DNA of 47,047 nucleotides from Richelia sp. SL_2_1 (GCA_012033205.1 JAAUSO010000035.1:1-47047), one strand, 5' to 3'; positions 16,932 to 26,864 are shown, counted from the first letter of the stretch. Translations and numbers: made by a program. The notes: generated from the sequence alone by a model not told the origin.

Positions 16932-18044
16932 TTATTTATTTATTATTGAATCATCTGCAACATTTTGATTTTTGAAATTTATATCCACAAGAGCAACATT
17001 GGTCTGATTTCCACTTTTACTAGATGATTGCCAGTGATTCAGAACATCTTTAACTAAAATTTCTTGAATAAATACTTGAACTACAATTACCAAAGGAATC
17101 GCCAGAAATACACCCAAAAAGCCAAAGAAACTACCAAAAATTACTACAGCCAATAAAGTTATTACTGGTAATAAAGAAACTTGCGACTTCATTATTAAAG
17201 GTACAACAATTAAGCTTTCTACCTGTTGAATTCCGAAATATAACGCAATTACAGCAACAGCTTTCCAAGGAGCATCTAGTAAAGCTAATAACAGCGGTGG
17301 AATTAAACTTAATGTCGGACCAACATTAGGAATAAATTCTAAAAATCCGGCTACAATTGCGTTAATTAAAGGAAGTCTCACACCCAAAATGAGTAAACCG
17401 ATATAGCTCAAAGTACCAATCAGAAGCATCGTCAACAGCGTACCTTTGATCCAACCAACTAAATAGCTTTCACACTTGTGAAGAATTTCATCCATGCGAC
17501 GACGATAAAAAGCTGGGAAAAGCATGATAAAACCGCTGCGATAAGGCTTGGGGTCTATCAAAAGCATAATAGTTAAAATCAAGAAAAGCAGTAAATTTAA
17601 AACAATATTGAGAGATTGACTGATAATTAAAAAGAAGTTTCCTAAAATTCGATCCAACCAAGTTTGTAAACCTTGAGTCAGATATCTTAAACCTTGAATT
17701 TCATTTAAAACTTGTTCGGGAATTACTTTCAAAAGCCAATTATTCCACAACTGTATTTGGTCTAAAAATTTTGGTAGTATAAAAGTAAACTCGCGCAACT
17801 GTTCAATAATTCGCGGTGCAATTAGTGCGAAAAAACCCGATATAATTATAAGTAACAAAAAAACTGATATTCCAACAGCAAAACCTCGTTTTATACGTAT
17901 TTTTTGTAAAATTTTAACAATCTGATTTAAAGCCGTTGCTAACACTATAGCGGCAAATACTATTAATAAAACTTGTCTAATTTGCCACAATATATATATA
18001 GATACGACTAAAGCAAACAAGCCAATCCATTTTCCTAAACGCAC
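16932..18044 (-). CDS. AI-2E transporter family (PerM-like) membrane protein
   Basis: A 370-residue polytopic protein with about eight hydrophobic helices. It shows the AI-2E/UPF0118 pattern, including FLEFIPNVGPTLSLIPP (about residue 238) and FFGFLGVFLAIPLVIVVQVF near the end. Members have been linked to autoinducer-2 export or Na+/H+ antiport; no substrate can be assigned here. The start is GTG at 18044 with a strong GGAGG seven bases upstream, which settles the choice. It is monocistronic, and its 3' end meets the heptanucleotide array. Confidence 0.9.
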   Translation of the reverse strand: MRLGKWIGLFALVVSIYILWQIRQVLLIVFAAIVLATALNQIVKILQKIRIKRGFAVGISVFLLLIIISGFFALIAPRIIEQLREFTFILPKFLDQIQLWNNWLLKVIPEQVLNEIQGLRYLTQGLQTWLDRILGNFFLIISQSLNIVLNLLLFLILTIMLLIDPKPYRSGFIMLFPAFYRRRMDEILHKCESYLVGWIKGTLLTMLLIGTLSYIGLLILGVRLPLINAIVAGFLEFIPNVGPTLSLIPPLLLALLDAPWKAVAVIALYFGIQQVESLIVVPLIMKSQVSLLPVITLLAVVIFGSFFGFLGVFLAIPLVIVVQVFIQEILVKDVLNHWQSSSKSGNQTNVALVDINFKNQNVADDSIINK

Positions 18045-18286
18045 AAAACGCCTCCGTAGTTTTCCAGATTTGAATAGCGTATGTGTAGAATATTCTTTTC
18101 ATTTACCTTTGTCTTCTTCCTGAAGTAAGTTACTTTCCATCCGGAATAGAGATTCTCATAAATAATATCCATCTAGAGAAAGATAAAAAGGAACTTCTTA
18201 TTGAATTAATCTAAACTTTAAAAGCTGTTAAATCGATATGAATATTTTTAATTTTAACAGAATTGTGATGTTTTTTGAATTAAAAG

Positions 18287-19103
18287 ATGATTTGCACAAC
18301 CATGATTGTCAAGTGGATGAAGCGCTTATACATTGGATTTATCGGATTTATTCTATTTTTATCTCTTTCTGGCTTCACAATAGCTAGAGATATCCCACAA
18401 GTTGCTCCACCAATCGATTCTCAGCAACCGACACAACCGCAACCACCTGTAAAACCATCTGACTCCGCACCCGGTTTGAGTAACTCCCAGGAATTTTCAG
18501 CATGGGTAGATAAATTCATGAATCAGGAGATGTCCAAGTCTCACATACCTGGAGCAGTTATTTCTGTAGTTAAGGATGGAAAAGTATTTTTTACTAAAGG
18601 TTATGGTTATGCAAATGTAGAAAAAAAGATTCCGGTAGATGCTGACTCTACACTATTTCGGGTTGCTTCTGTCTCCAAATTATTTACAGCAACAGCAGCA
18701 ATGCAGCTATCCGAACAAGGCAAATTAAACATAAATGCTGATGCAAACAGGTAATTACCGTGATGTTGAATATTCCCGTAACACTTTAGCAAAAGTAACT
18801 GCGCCTTTTAAAGATATTAATATTAAAAAAACTGATACTGGCAACTTAGTAATAAATACTCCCAATTTACTTTTTATCGGTAAAATGCCAGATAAAGAAT
18901 TAGTGCCGATTGATAAACTATTATTTAGAAGACCATCAGATAATGCCTTTACAGCATTTGGTGAAAATAGCAATGGAGAAATAGAGTTTGCCTTTAATCC
19001 TCTTTTTGCAAAATAGGAGCGTATCATAAAATTGCCTGGTATGAAAGTATTTGGGTGCAACTGGGTATTTTAGCTTTCTGTTCTCTTGTGTTTTTCTCTC
19101 GGA
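18287..19103 (+). pseudogene. Serine hydrolase (beta-lactamase class C-like), internally deleted
   Basis: The first 155 codons encode a signal sequence and the start of a class-C beta-lactamase-fold hydrolase (IPGAVISVVKDGKVFFTKGY), including the catalytic SxxK in RVASVSKLFTATAAM. The frame stops at 18753. From 18750 another frame gives GNYRDVEYSRNTLAKVTAPF and about 85 residues that I associate with the C-terminal module of these proteins. The middle, with the YxN and HTG-type motifs, is absent, so roughly 250-300 codons have been deleted. After a stop near 19015 a third frame continues WYESIWVQLGILAFCSLVF, a membrane segment. It is a multiply broken remnant with no activity expected. Confidence 0.8.
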
Positions 19104-19208
19104 GAGAGACTAGGAACTATGAGCTTGAGGCTCTTATCGCAATCCGAATTGAGATTTGAGAAAATACTTAGATTCAAAGTTGGGAATAGAGGTCAAATTT
19201 GACTCATA

Positions 19209-19317
19209 CTGGCGACTGTAAGTCGCGGCTACACAAACAAAACCCGCCTGCACGGGTTATTTAATTAAGTCCACCTCCGTGGACTTAGTTTGTGTAGTAG
19301 CGGTTTTAACCGCCAGA
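19209..19317. repeat. Family A dispersed palindrome, copy 2
   Basis: CTGGCGACTGTAAGTCGCGG, CTACACAAAC, CCCGCCTGCACGGG, GTCCACCTCCGTGGAC, TGTGTAGTAGCGG and CCGCCAG occur in order. The outer ends CTGGCG and CGCCAG are perfect inverted repeats in this copy. Confidence 0.75.
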
Positions 19318-19375
19318 CTATATACAAATTTCTTACAAATCATTTAGGATTCACATATAACTGACTTCCATTACA

Positions 19376-19936
19376 TTAATTATCCAACCATTCAACTAAT
19401 CCCAAAGAGTTAACGCTACCTAAAAAATGAGCGCCAATAATAGTTACATCTGCAAGTATCAGAAGTAAATCAACAGAACGTACTACTGTTTCAGGATTAT
19501 AAACTGCAACTCCTTGCGGTTGAGCCAAAGTTTTCGCTAAAACAGCAATTACAGTTCCTTCAGCAGCTACAAAACCTAACCCAATTCCTATCAAACTAAT
19601 AATTAAACCGATACGTAAAACTCTAATAATGTCTTCTTTTTTCGGGTGCAAATTAGTATCGGCTAGCTGCAAACGTTTAGCTAAACGAGTATAACGATAA
19701 GCCCAAAATATTCGGAACCCTACCGCAATTACACCGCATACTCCTAAAAATATCCCTAATCCAATAAAAGGACTATTTATATCGCTAAAATTACGGCTGA
19801 ACATTACTAATAATAGAATAATTCCAGCAACAGTACCAAGCAGCAAATGAATCCAAAAGCTGATTCTACCAAGTAAACGAAAAGTACCGGCAAATTCTTG
19901 TTTACTGGGGGAAGATAAAGATGTTTTTGATTGCAT
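19376..19936 (-). CDS. DUF3611 (TIC21-like) membrane protein
   Basis: A 186-residue protein with four hydrophobic helices (about 28-48, 57-80, 107-127 and 153-173) and the pattern SFWIHLLLGTVAGIILLLV, then VGFRIFWAYRYTRLAKRL. It matches the cyanobacterial and plastid DUF3611 family, which includes Arabidopsis TIC21/PIC1, a chloroplast inner envelope protein proposed to be an import component or iron permease. The bacterial role is unsettled. The start is ATG at 19936 with AAAGGAG upstream. It is monocistronic. Confidence 0.8.
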   Translation of the reverse strand: MQSKTSLSSPSKQEFAGTFRLLGRISFWIHLLLGTVAGIILLLVMFSRNFSDINSPFIGLGIFLGVCGVIAVGFRIFWAYRYTRLAKRLQLADTNLHPKKEDIIRVLRIGLIISLIGIGLGFVAAEGTVIAVLAKTLAQPQGVAVYNPETVVRSVDLLLILADVTIIGAHFLGSVNSLGLVEWLDN

Positions 19937-20146
19937 TGATATTTTCTCCTTTGTTATTTAAGCTGTAACCTAATTGAGAATATTGAATTAAATAAAATAG
20001 AGAAAAAAGTAATTTTGTTAAAATCCTATATCAAATATTTTCAATCGGTTTGATATTAGTTTATCTTTGATGATTTGATTAATTCTTCTTTCAAAAGATA
20101 GATAGGATGGTGAATTAAGGTTAACCTAACTACAACAACAAGCATA

Positions 20147-20209
20147 GAAGTCGGGTTTTTACCACGTTTATCTTCTATCTAGAGTATTTATCCCAAAAAC
20201 CGGACTTCT
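20147..20209. repeat. Family B hairpin repeat, copy 4
   Basis: GAAGTCGGGTTTTT and AAAAACCGGACTTCT arms around a 34-base loop; the right arm has a CGG for CCG exchange. It lies in the 529-bp gap between DUF3611 and the lipoprotein gene. Confidence 0.7.
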
Positions 20210-20258
20210 CACCCCGGATAAATTTTTAAAAACCCGGTTTATGCAGCGTAAGTCCTAC

Positions 20259-20385
20259 TATAGCCATTTTCGGTTGAGTGCAATACACTAAACCTCACCC
20301 CCTTCCCCTCTCCTTATCAAGGAGAGGGGTGTCCGGAGGACGGGGTAAGTTATGAGTGTATTCTATTCAATTGAAAACCGCTATA
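20259..20385. mobile_element. MITE-like element, family D
   Basis: The left end TATAGCCATTTTCGGTTGA and right end TCAATTGAAAACCGCTATA are inverted repeats with a few mismatches (shared TATAGC, TTTTC, TTGA, AATACA). The 127-bp body contains a CCCCTCTCCTTATCAAGGAG hairpin. There is no ORF. Confidence 0.65.
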
Positions 20386-20465
20386 TAAAATAGAAGTTTC
20401 CATATAAAAATGAAAACCCCTATTTATCAAAAGCTATCTATCTTCCTCGATGTACAAACATCAAT

Positions 20466-21275
20466 TTACTTTTCTAACGATTGAGGTAATGCTGAAGGAT
20501 AGATATTATCCACTATTAATACAGGTTTCTGATTATAGTCTGTTTCTAACTGACTCCGCACTCCAGTATCCCAATTAAATTTATAATCTCTTTCCAAATC
20601 AGCAACTGTAAATTGTCTTAAGGTACCTGTAGCAACAACAGTTTCACCAATTTTAAGAGTTTGTTGAGGTGGAACCACATTTGGTTCATTTGGTACTAAA
20701 ACTAATAAATCATTAGCACCGATTAATGCCTGATCTTCAAGAACAAATACATTATTCCCAGTTACATTTTTGATTGTACCAGGTACTGCAATCACTTTAT
20801 TGTAATACTCATCGGGATTTGTGGTAATTTGACCTGGTTTTGGTGCTAGTGCAATTGATTTAGCAATTATTGCTGGTTTACCTTCAAATGTTTGATAATC
20901 TTTGGAGTCTAGTTCTAACTTGTATTTTTGATTAACATCACCAGTGGCAAATTTCTGAACTTCACCCGTAATTTGCAATTCTGTACCTTCAGGAAGCGGT
21001 TGAGTTTCTCCCGTTGCATTTACGACTAAAATACTATCACCACCAAAAAAGTCATCATCAGTAACAGCAAATGTCGCAGGACTAATTTTATTTATCGCGT
21101 TACTTCTAATTGTTACAGTTTGACCTACATATTTATTGGTGTTATCGGCAACTTCCTCAGCCGTAACATTCTCTTTTTCTTGTTGTGTAACGTTGTCTGC
21201 CGTCTCCGCACAAGCTGGAAGAATTACAGCAGCTAATGCTAATGCTAAAGCCTTTGAACGAAATTTATTTAACAT
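20466..21275 (-). CDS. Hypothetical lipoprotein with two OB-like repeats
   Basis: 269 residues. The lipobox VILPAC (Cys22) after a hydrophobic leader predicts a lipid-anchored protein. The mature part holds two similar modules of about 90 residues: NKYVGQTVTIRSNAINKISP..ITGEVQKF and DEYYNKVIAVPGTIKNVTG..ATGTLRQF. Each has a beta pattern ending in (I/V)xGx(L/V), suggestive of tandem OB-type barrels. No named family is recognised. The start is ATG at 21275. It is followed leftward by repeats and preceded by a 672-bp gap, so it is probably monocistronic. Confidence 0.7.
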   Translation of the reverse strand: MLNKFRSKALALALAAVILPACAETADNVTQQEKENVTAEEVADNTNKYVGQTVTIRSNAINKISPATFAVTDDDFFGGDSILVVNATGETQPLPEGTELQITGEVQKFATGDVNQKYKLELDSKDYQTFEGKPAIIAKSIALAPKPGQITTNPDEYYNKVIAVPGTIKNVTGNNVFVLEDQALIGANDLLVLVPNEPNVVPPQQTLKIGETVVATGTLRQFTVADLERDYKFNWDTGVRSQLETDYNQKPVLIVDNIYPSALPQSLEK

Positions 21276-21420
21276 GAAAAACTGTCCTCAAAATGTTTGT
21301 ATCTACTAAATAATCGTAGTTAGAAAAAACTACTCAAATTAATTATCTGAAATGTCTGCTAAGCATTATGGTTGAAAATTTTACCTATCCTCCTCACACT
21401 GCTTATCACTATTTTTTATT

Positions 21421-21588
21421 TAGAGGATGTTTTGAAAGTCTAATTTAATACTTTACCTGGCGACTAGAAGTCGCGTCTACACAAACAAAACCCGCCTGCG
21501 CGGGTTCTAAATTAACCAGTCCACGCAGGTGGACTTTGTTTCTGTAGTAGCGGTTTAAACCGCCGGATACTTTTAAAACATCCTCTTA
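21421..21588. mobile_element. Composite inverted-repeat element enclosing family A copy 3
   Basis: The outer ends TAGAGGATGTTTTGAAAGT and ACTTTTAAAACATCCTCTTA are inverted repeats. Inside lies family A copy 3 (21457-21570: CTGGCGACTAGAAGTCGCG to GCGGTTTAAACCGCCGG). Copies 1 and 2 of family A lack the GAGGATGTTTT ends, so one element has probably inserted into another. Confidence 0.65.
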
Positions 21589-21947
21589 GATTTACAGTTA
21601 TATATAATTACGAAATTTCTATTAGATAGGGTATAGGTCGCAGAATTTCAGACATTTAACTCTGTCAACAATAAAACATTGAAAAATCATTGGCTTCTAT
21701 CTTAAGAAGGAGTTAAGACAGAAAAAGAATATCAGAATCTAAGTTTTTATTAATTAATTATTTACATCAATCCGAAAAAATCTCAAATTAACAGGTTTTT
21801 TGCAGCCAAATATTATTTGGAAAAAGTTGTCAAGACTTTAAAGGTATACTTTAAGAAATAATTTTCAATGCAAAATACATCTTTAGATATAAATTTTAAC
21901 TAACAATTCTCTTACAAATAGCTCTGATTGTAATCTCTCTACAATTG
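21589..21947. other. Intergenic region downstream of hybrid kinase
   Basis: 359 bp of AT-rich sequence with no ORF, no clear hairpin followed by a T-run and no repeat family member that I can recognise. Confidence 0.5.
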
Positions 21948-24900
21948 CTAAACTGTCACTTTTTCTAAAATACTTAATAATTCATCTGCACCAAAAGGTT
22001 TAGCTAAAAATCCTTGAATGCTAGTACCTGATGCTTGGGCTAAAGCTTCAGTAGAAACTAGTCCACTCATGGCAATAATTTTGATTTTGGGATTCATTTG
22101 TTGCAAAGTCCGGATAGCTGTTACACCGTCCATTGATGGCATCATTATATCCATTAAAACCACATTAATTTCTTTTTTGTGCTGTACGTAAAATGCAATT
22201 GCTTCAATACCATCTTTGGCTGTAACTACACGGAAATTATAGCTCTCAAGGGTGGATTTAATAATTTCACAAATTCCAGTTTCATCATCTACAACTAAAA
22301 TTAATTCTTGATTTCCTCTGGGTAACTGCTTGTTTTCTGGTATCGATGAAACTTCTCCTTCTATAGTTGGGAGATATACTTTGAATTGAGTTCCTTTTCC
22401 TATTTTGCTTGACACTTCAATAAAACCACCGTGGTTTTTCACAATACCCAATACCGTTGATAAACCTAATCCTGTACCTTTCCCAATTTCTTTAGTAGTA
22501 AAAAATGGATCAAAAATTTTATCTATAATTTGTGGAGAAATACCAATTCCAGTATCAGCAATGGTAATTACAACATAATGACCTACTTTTGCTTCAATAT
22601 TCATTTTGGCATAGCTTTCATCGACAAATTTGTTCCGAGCTGCTATGGTCAAAATTCCTCCATCTGGCATTGCATCGCGAGCATTTACTACTAAATTCAT
22701 CAACACCTGATGCAGTTGAGTAGTATCTGCTGAAACTGTCCACAATTCTGCTGGTAAATCTCTGTCAATTTCAATGTTTTTGGGAAATGTTCCTTTTACA
22801 AAGTCTTCAATATCTTTCAAAAGATGCTTGACTTGTACCACACTATGCTTGCCTTCATCACCACGAGCAAATGAAAGCACTTGCTTGACTAAATTAGCCC
22901 CGCGTTTGGCGTTTGCTTCCAGCATTACCAGCATTCCCTGGGAAGTTTCATCTACATTCCCAAGTTTGAGCGGCAGTAACTGCGCGATTGCCAAAATTGG
23001 TGTAAGCATATTATTTAAATCGTGAGCGATACCGCTTGCTAATGTACCGAGGCTTTCTAAACGTTGAACACGGAGAAATTGACTTTCAAGCTGTTTTTTC
23101 TCAGTGATGTCGGTATCTACGCTCAAAATTGATTTTGGATTGCCGATTTGATCTTTTACTAAAGTCCAGCGACTAGCAACCGTAATTTCTCTACCCTCTT
23201 TGGTAATTTTTCTTAGTTCTCCTTGCCAAGAACCACTGCGTTTTACTCCTTGGAGTGCTTCGAGCAATTCTAAAGAAAAATCTTCATACAAAACCTCGTT
23301 GGCACTCTTTCCTAAAATTTCTTCTGCTGTCCAACCGTACATCCGCTCTGCACCTTGGTTGCAGTATAAAATATTTCCTTCTAAACTGATTAAGAGAATT
23401 GCATCTGTGGCAACATCGAGTAAAGCTGCTTGTTGAGCAATTTTCTCTTCTGCTTGTTTACGCTCGGTTATATCTATGCAAGAACCAATATAGCCAGCAA
23501 AACTTCCATCGGGATTAAATCTAGGACTACCTTTGTCTAAAATCCAGCGATATTCCTGATTTTGATTTTGCAGGCGATATTCCATGGAAAACCCTTGATG
23601 AGCATCAAAAGCATTAAAATAAATTTCTACACAGCTTTCTCTATCATCGGGATGAACTCCTTCTATCCAACCGTTACCAATTTCTTCCTCTAAAGTTCGT
23701 CCGGTAAATTCCAACCAGTTAGCATTAAAATAATTACAAGATTTGTCACATCCAGCCATCCAAATCAATACAGGGGCTGTATCTGCCATTGTACGGAACC
23801 TTTCTTCACTTTCTCGTAATGCTACTTCTGCTTGTTTGTATTCGCTAATATCTTTAGAAATACCATAAAAACGCACAATTTTTCCTGTTACATCTCTTTC
23901 TACTTTTCCACAAGAAAAGGCGTAACCAAGAGTTCCATCAGAATGGATAAATCGGAATTCTGTTTCATAAGGAATACCTTGCTCGATAGCATTTTTAATT
24001 AGCTGATTTACCCGTTCCCTATCCTCTTCATAAATAAATTCATTGATAGCTGCAATGTCAGGAGTGATATTATCTTCATTGCGATTAAAAAATCGATAAA
24101 ATTCTTCTGACCACCAAGTTTCATCTGTTGTCAAATCCCATGACCAACTACCAATTTTAGCAATTCTTTGTGCTTCTTGCAGCAAAGCTTCAGTTTGACG
24201 TAACTTTTCTTCGGCTTGTTTACGTTGAGTAATATCTCTAATTACAGCTAATAAGCCAATCTTTTCACCGTTATTATTATTCAGAAAACAAACTGATAAC
24301 TCAACGTAAATTTGCTCTCCATTCTTTTTAATATGAATATTTTCTCCCTGCCACCAACCGATTGCTGATAAACTTTCTTTAGCAATCTGTTTATCCTGTA
24401 AATTTAGCCACTTATATTCATAAACGGATGATAAATTTCGTCCGATAAATTCCGCAGCATTAATATTATATTGTTGCTCGGCTCGTTTATTTAAATAAAT
24501 AATTTTATGTTCGTTATCAACAGCAATCACTGCATCGCTGACATGAGCTAAAATATTCGCATCAAATTTAATTTGTGCTTCTGCTGCGGAAATATCTATA
24601 ATTGCCTGTTGCTTATTATCAGCATTTGCATGGTTTAGCTCGCTAATTCTTGTTTCTAATTCAACTTGTTTTTGCAGAATGTCGATAATACCATCATCTT
24701 CATCTACAAGCATTCGTAATAACTTTTTCTCTTCAATAATTCCGATAAAATTATCTTTTTCATCGACAACAGGTAAATGGGAAATTCGATGCTCACCCAT
24801 TACTCGTAACACTTTAAAAATATCTTGATTTGGTGATTTTTTTAAGCTGATGATTTCCCGTCTCATCACCTCACCTATTTGAATAGATGATAAATCTCTA

Positions 24901-25124
24901 CCAGAAGCAGCCAGTCTGAGTGCATCTGCTTGAGTAAATATCCCCATCAAACAAGATTCTTGAACAATTAAAACACAGCTTGCTTTGTCTTCATCTGCAT
25001 AACTGACATTCAACATCAAAGTAATTGCATCGCTGACTAAAGTCTCTGGTGTAACTGTTAAACAATAAGTATCAATAACGCGATTTAAAGCAACTAAATT
25101 ATTAAACTCGGTAATATATGACAT
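21948..25124 (-). CDS. CBS-PAS hybrid sensor histidine kinase
   Basis: A 1058-residue cytoplasmic signalling protein without membrane spans. In order: a CBS pair (about 15-135), four PAS modules (about 190-300, 315-430, 440-555 and 565-680, several ending in a DITxxKQAE-type linker), HisKA with GIAHDLNN (His701), HATPase_c with the N-box NLVVNARD (Asn810/Asn814), DTGIGIS and GKGTGLGLS, then a C-terminal receiver with phospho-acceptor Asp992 (VVLMD), acidic pair Asp946/947 and Lys1042. The CBS domains suggest sensing of adenine nucleotides; PAS domains may bind haem, flavin or other ligands, which I cannot tell. ATG at 25124. No cognate regulator is adjacent in the same operon. Confidence 0.93.
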   Translation of the reverse strand: MSYITEFNNLVALNRVIDTYCLTVTPETLVSDAITLMLNVSYADEDKASCVLIVQESCLMGIFTQADALRLAASGRDLSSIQIGEVMRREIISLKKSPNQDIFKVLRVMGEHRISHLPVVDEKDNFIGIIEEKKLLRMLVDEDDGIIDILQKQVELETRISELNHANADNKQQAIIDISAAEAQIKFDANILAHVSDAVIAVDNEHKIIYLNKRAEQQYNINAAEFIGRNLSSVYEYKWLNLQDKQIAKESLSAIGWWQGENIHIKKNGEQIYVELSVCFLNNNNGEKIGLLAVIRDITQRKQAEEKLRQTEALLQEAQRIAKIGSWSWDLTTDETWWSEEFYRFFNRNEDNITPDIAAINEFIYEEDRERVNQLIKNAIEQGIPYETEFRFIHSDGTLGYAFSCGKVERDVTGKIVRFYGISKDISEYKQAEVALRESEERFRTMADTAPVLIWMAGCDKSCNYFNANWLEFTGRTLEEEIGNGWIEGVHPDDRESCVEIYFNAFDAHQGFSMEYRLQNQNQEYRWILDKGSPRFNPDGSFAGYIGSCIDITERKQAEEKIAQQAALLDVATDAILLISLEGNILYCNQGAERMYGWTAEEILGKSANEVLYEDFSLELLEALQGVKRSGSWQGELRKITKEGREITVASRWTLVKDQIGNPKSILSVDTDITEKKQLESQFLRVQRLESLGTLASGIAHDLNNMLTPILAIAQLLPLKLGNVDETSQGMLVMLEANAKRGANLVKQVLSFARGDEGKHSVVQVKHLLKDIEDFVKGTFPKNIEIDRDLPAELWTVSADTTQLHQVLMNLVVNARDAMPDGGILTIAARNKFVDESYAKMNIEAKVGHYVVITIADTGIGISPQIIDKIFDPFFTTKEIGKGTGLGLSTVLGIVKNHGGFIEVSSKIGKGTQFKVYLPTIEGEVSSIPENKQLPRGNQELILVVDDETGICEIIKSTLESYNFRVVTAKDGIEAIAFYVQHKKEINVVLMDIMMPSMDGVTAIRTLQQMNPKIKIIAMSGLVSTEALAQASGTSIQGFLAKPFGADELLSILEKVTV

Positions 25125-25685
25125 AGTACAAATGCCTTGTAAATAATTAAGGCAATTAGGGTATATATATCGTCAATTTCACTCAATTTTTGCGAAAAAA
25201 TCTATTTTACAAAATAATGCTTCAGAATATAATCAAAAATAAGACAATTAACTAACTCGGTGAAAGTAAACACAAATAGCACAGGTTTACAAAGTCTGAT
25301 CACTACTTTTTATTTCCCTGGTAACTACTCCTCAATCATAATTACTATTTTCAACACCAACTGAATTAAATTAATTATTTACTTTCTTCCCGCCAGAAGA
25401 TTACCGATAAAAAAAAACCGCCCCAGACGCACAGAGCGCAGAGGAAAGAGCTAAAAAGAGAAAGAAAGGTAATCGCCAGGAGCGGTTCGGAGGAATAAGT
25501 AAGTAAGTAATTAATTAATTATTTAATTATCTATTTCAATTTTAGAAACAAGTTACCTGAGTATTCTAGCAACTTTTCAAAACTTAACAGTTAAAAAATG
25601 TAGAAACACTTTGGATATTGTGTCTCTACATCGATAAAATTTGATAATTTATATTTGAGGGGAATTTAGCAAGATGTTTGTCTAT
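25125..25685. other. Intergenic region between UspA and hybrid kinase genes
   Basis: 561 bp. It holds the phrase AGACGCACAGAGCGCAGAGG near 25428 that recurs in decayed form in this genome, a TAAGTAAGTAATTAATTAAT tandem near 25498 and a palindrome TGTAGAAACAC..GTGTCTCTACA at about 25599-25630, 56 bp past the UspA stop, that could end the UspA transcript. There is no coding sequence. Confidence 0.55.
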
Positions 25686-26219
25686 TCAACTTTGACTTAT
25701 AGCCTCTACCTTTGCTGTTGAAACTGCTTCGTCAGGATGATCTATTATTCCTTGTACTGTTAACACCGAACAAGGAGCATGATGAAGCACATAATTACTC
25801 ACACTACCCAACAGAAGTTCACTGATTCCCCGACGACCCCGACGACCGATTACAATTACATCAGCCTCCCAATTTCGAGCCATATCGCAAATCATTTGCG
25901 ATGGTTCACCAATGTTTTGAGAAAATTCTGTTTCAACTCCTAATTCGGTGACTTGTTCGCATAGCGATCGCAACCATTTTAATCTATTATCTTTCAGCTT
26001 TTCCCAGTCATTGGCATACTTACTATTATTTGGCTGTAATTGGGGATAAAGAATTGTTGGTTGTAAAAACAAAGGATCGGTATATTGCTCATCAAATGGA
26101 GACAAAACGTGTAGCAACATTAAGTGTCCATTTGTTATTTTTGCTAGAGATACAGCTTCATCCAGCACTTGCTGACTATGAACTGAATGATCGATGGCAA
26201 CAAGGATTCTATTAAACAT
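25686..26219 (-). CDS. Universal stress protein (UspA family)
   Basis: A 177-residue single-domain UspA protein. It begins MFNRILVAIDHSVHSQQVLD and has the ATP-binding signature GRRGRRGISELLLGSVSNYV (G-2X-G-9X-G-S/N type), so it is of the nucleotide-binding group, followed by HHAPCSVLTV. These proteins are cytoplasmic and act in survival of energy or redox stress. The start is ATG at 26219 with AAGGA upstream. It is divergent from the zinc-ribbon gene across about 400 bp and is transcribed toward the hybrid kinase gene. Confidence 0.93.
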   Translation of the reverse strand: MFNRILVAIDHSVHSQQVLDEAVSLAKITNGHLMLLHVLSPFDEQYTDPLFLQPTILYPQLQPNNSKYANDWEKLKDNRLKWLRSLCEQVTELGVETEFSQNIGEPSQMICDMARNWEADVIVIGRRGRRGISELLLGSVSNYVLHHAPCSVLTVQGIIDHPDEAVSTAKVEAISQS

Positions 26220-26624
26220 GATATTAATCCTTCTTTATTGAATAATTAGTAATTCGTAACTGTTAACTGGTTCCTGCTCACTATCTTTTTTATAGTTGAA
26301 CAATATGAGGTTTTTGTGAGGATTGAGTTTTGTTTAGCCCATCCATGGTGTAAGGGATCAAAATGTCTGGAATACTACTTTTGCGTCGAAGAACAAGTAT
26401 TTTTTAGATTTATAAATTTATATTAAGCCCTTCAATCCTAATTACAAACAAACCCTTTCCTGTTGATCATCAGCTTATTTTAATTGTGAAAAATATTTGA
26501 TATTACTCACAACTTCCTCATATTCTTTTTCTATGATTAAAGGATTAACATTTATCTGCTCACTTTCTTGCACTTTTGCATTTCTGAAATAATCGTCAAT
26601 AATTAATTGAGGAAAACAACAACC
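26220..26624. other. Divergent intergenic region, UspA / zinc ribbon
   Basis: About 400 bp that must hold promoters for both divergent genes. It is AT-rich, with no repeat family member and no recognisable operator. Confidence 0.45.
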
Positions 26625-26864
26625 ATGAATTTCTGTCCTTGCTGTAACGATACACTTTTATCTCACATTACTAATAACCATACTTATTGGTTTTGTCCGA
26701 CTTGTTGGCAAGAAATGCCTGTATGTGCTTTGCCAAATTCACATTCCTTTACAGAAGTAATATCGAATAGATTGTCTAAAATGCATCAAAAAGTAGACAA
26801 ATCTAGTTTAACTTCTTCTAAATCTTCGAGGAATTCATCAGAACTTGCTCTGATGGAAGTTTAA
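26625..26864 (+). CDS. Small zinc-ribbon protein
   Basis: 79 residues beginning MNFCPCCNDTLLSHI. The pairs Cys-Pro-Cys-Cys (residues 4-7) and FCPTC (about residue 24) form a rubredoxin-like zinc knuckle, followed by WQEMP and a Ser-rich tail with no structure. This N-terminal ribbon is common in filamentous cyanobacteria, where such proteins often lie near signalling genes. Their function is unknown; nucleic acid or protein binding is a guess. ATG at 26625 with GAGG upstream is preferred to an earlier in-frame start at 26607. It lies 258 bp upstream of the OmpR-type regulator on the same strand. Confidence 0.8.
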   Translation: MNFCPCCNDTLLSHITNNHTYWFCPTCWQEMPVCALPNSHSFTEVISNRLSKMHQKVDKSSLTSSKSSRNSSELALMEV

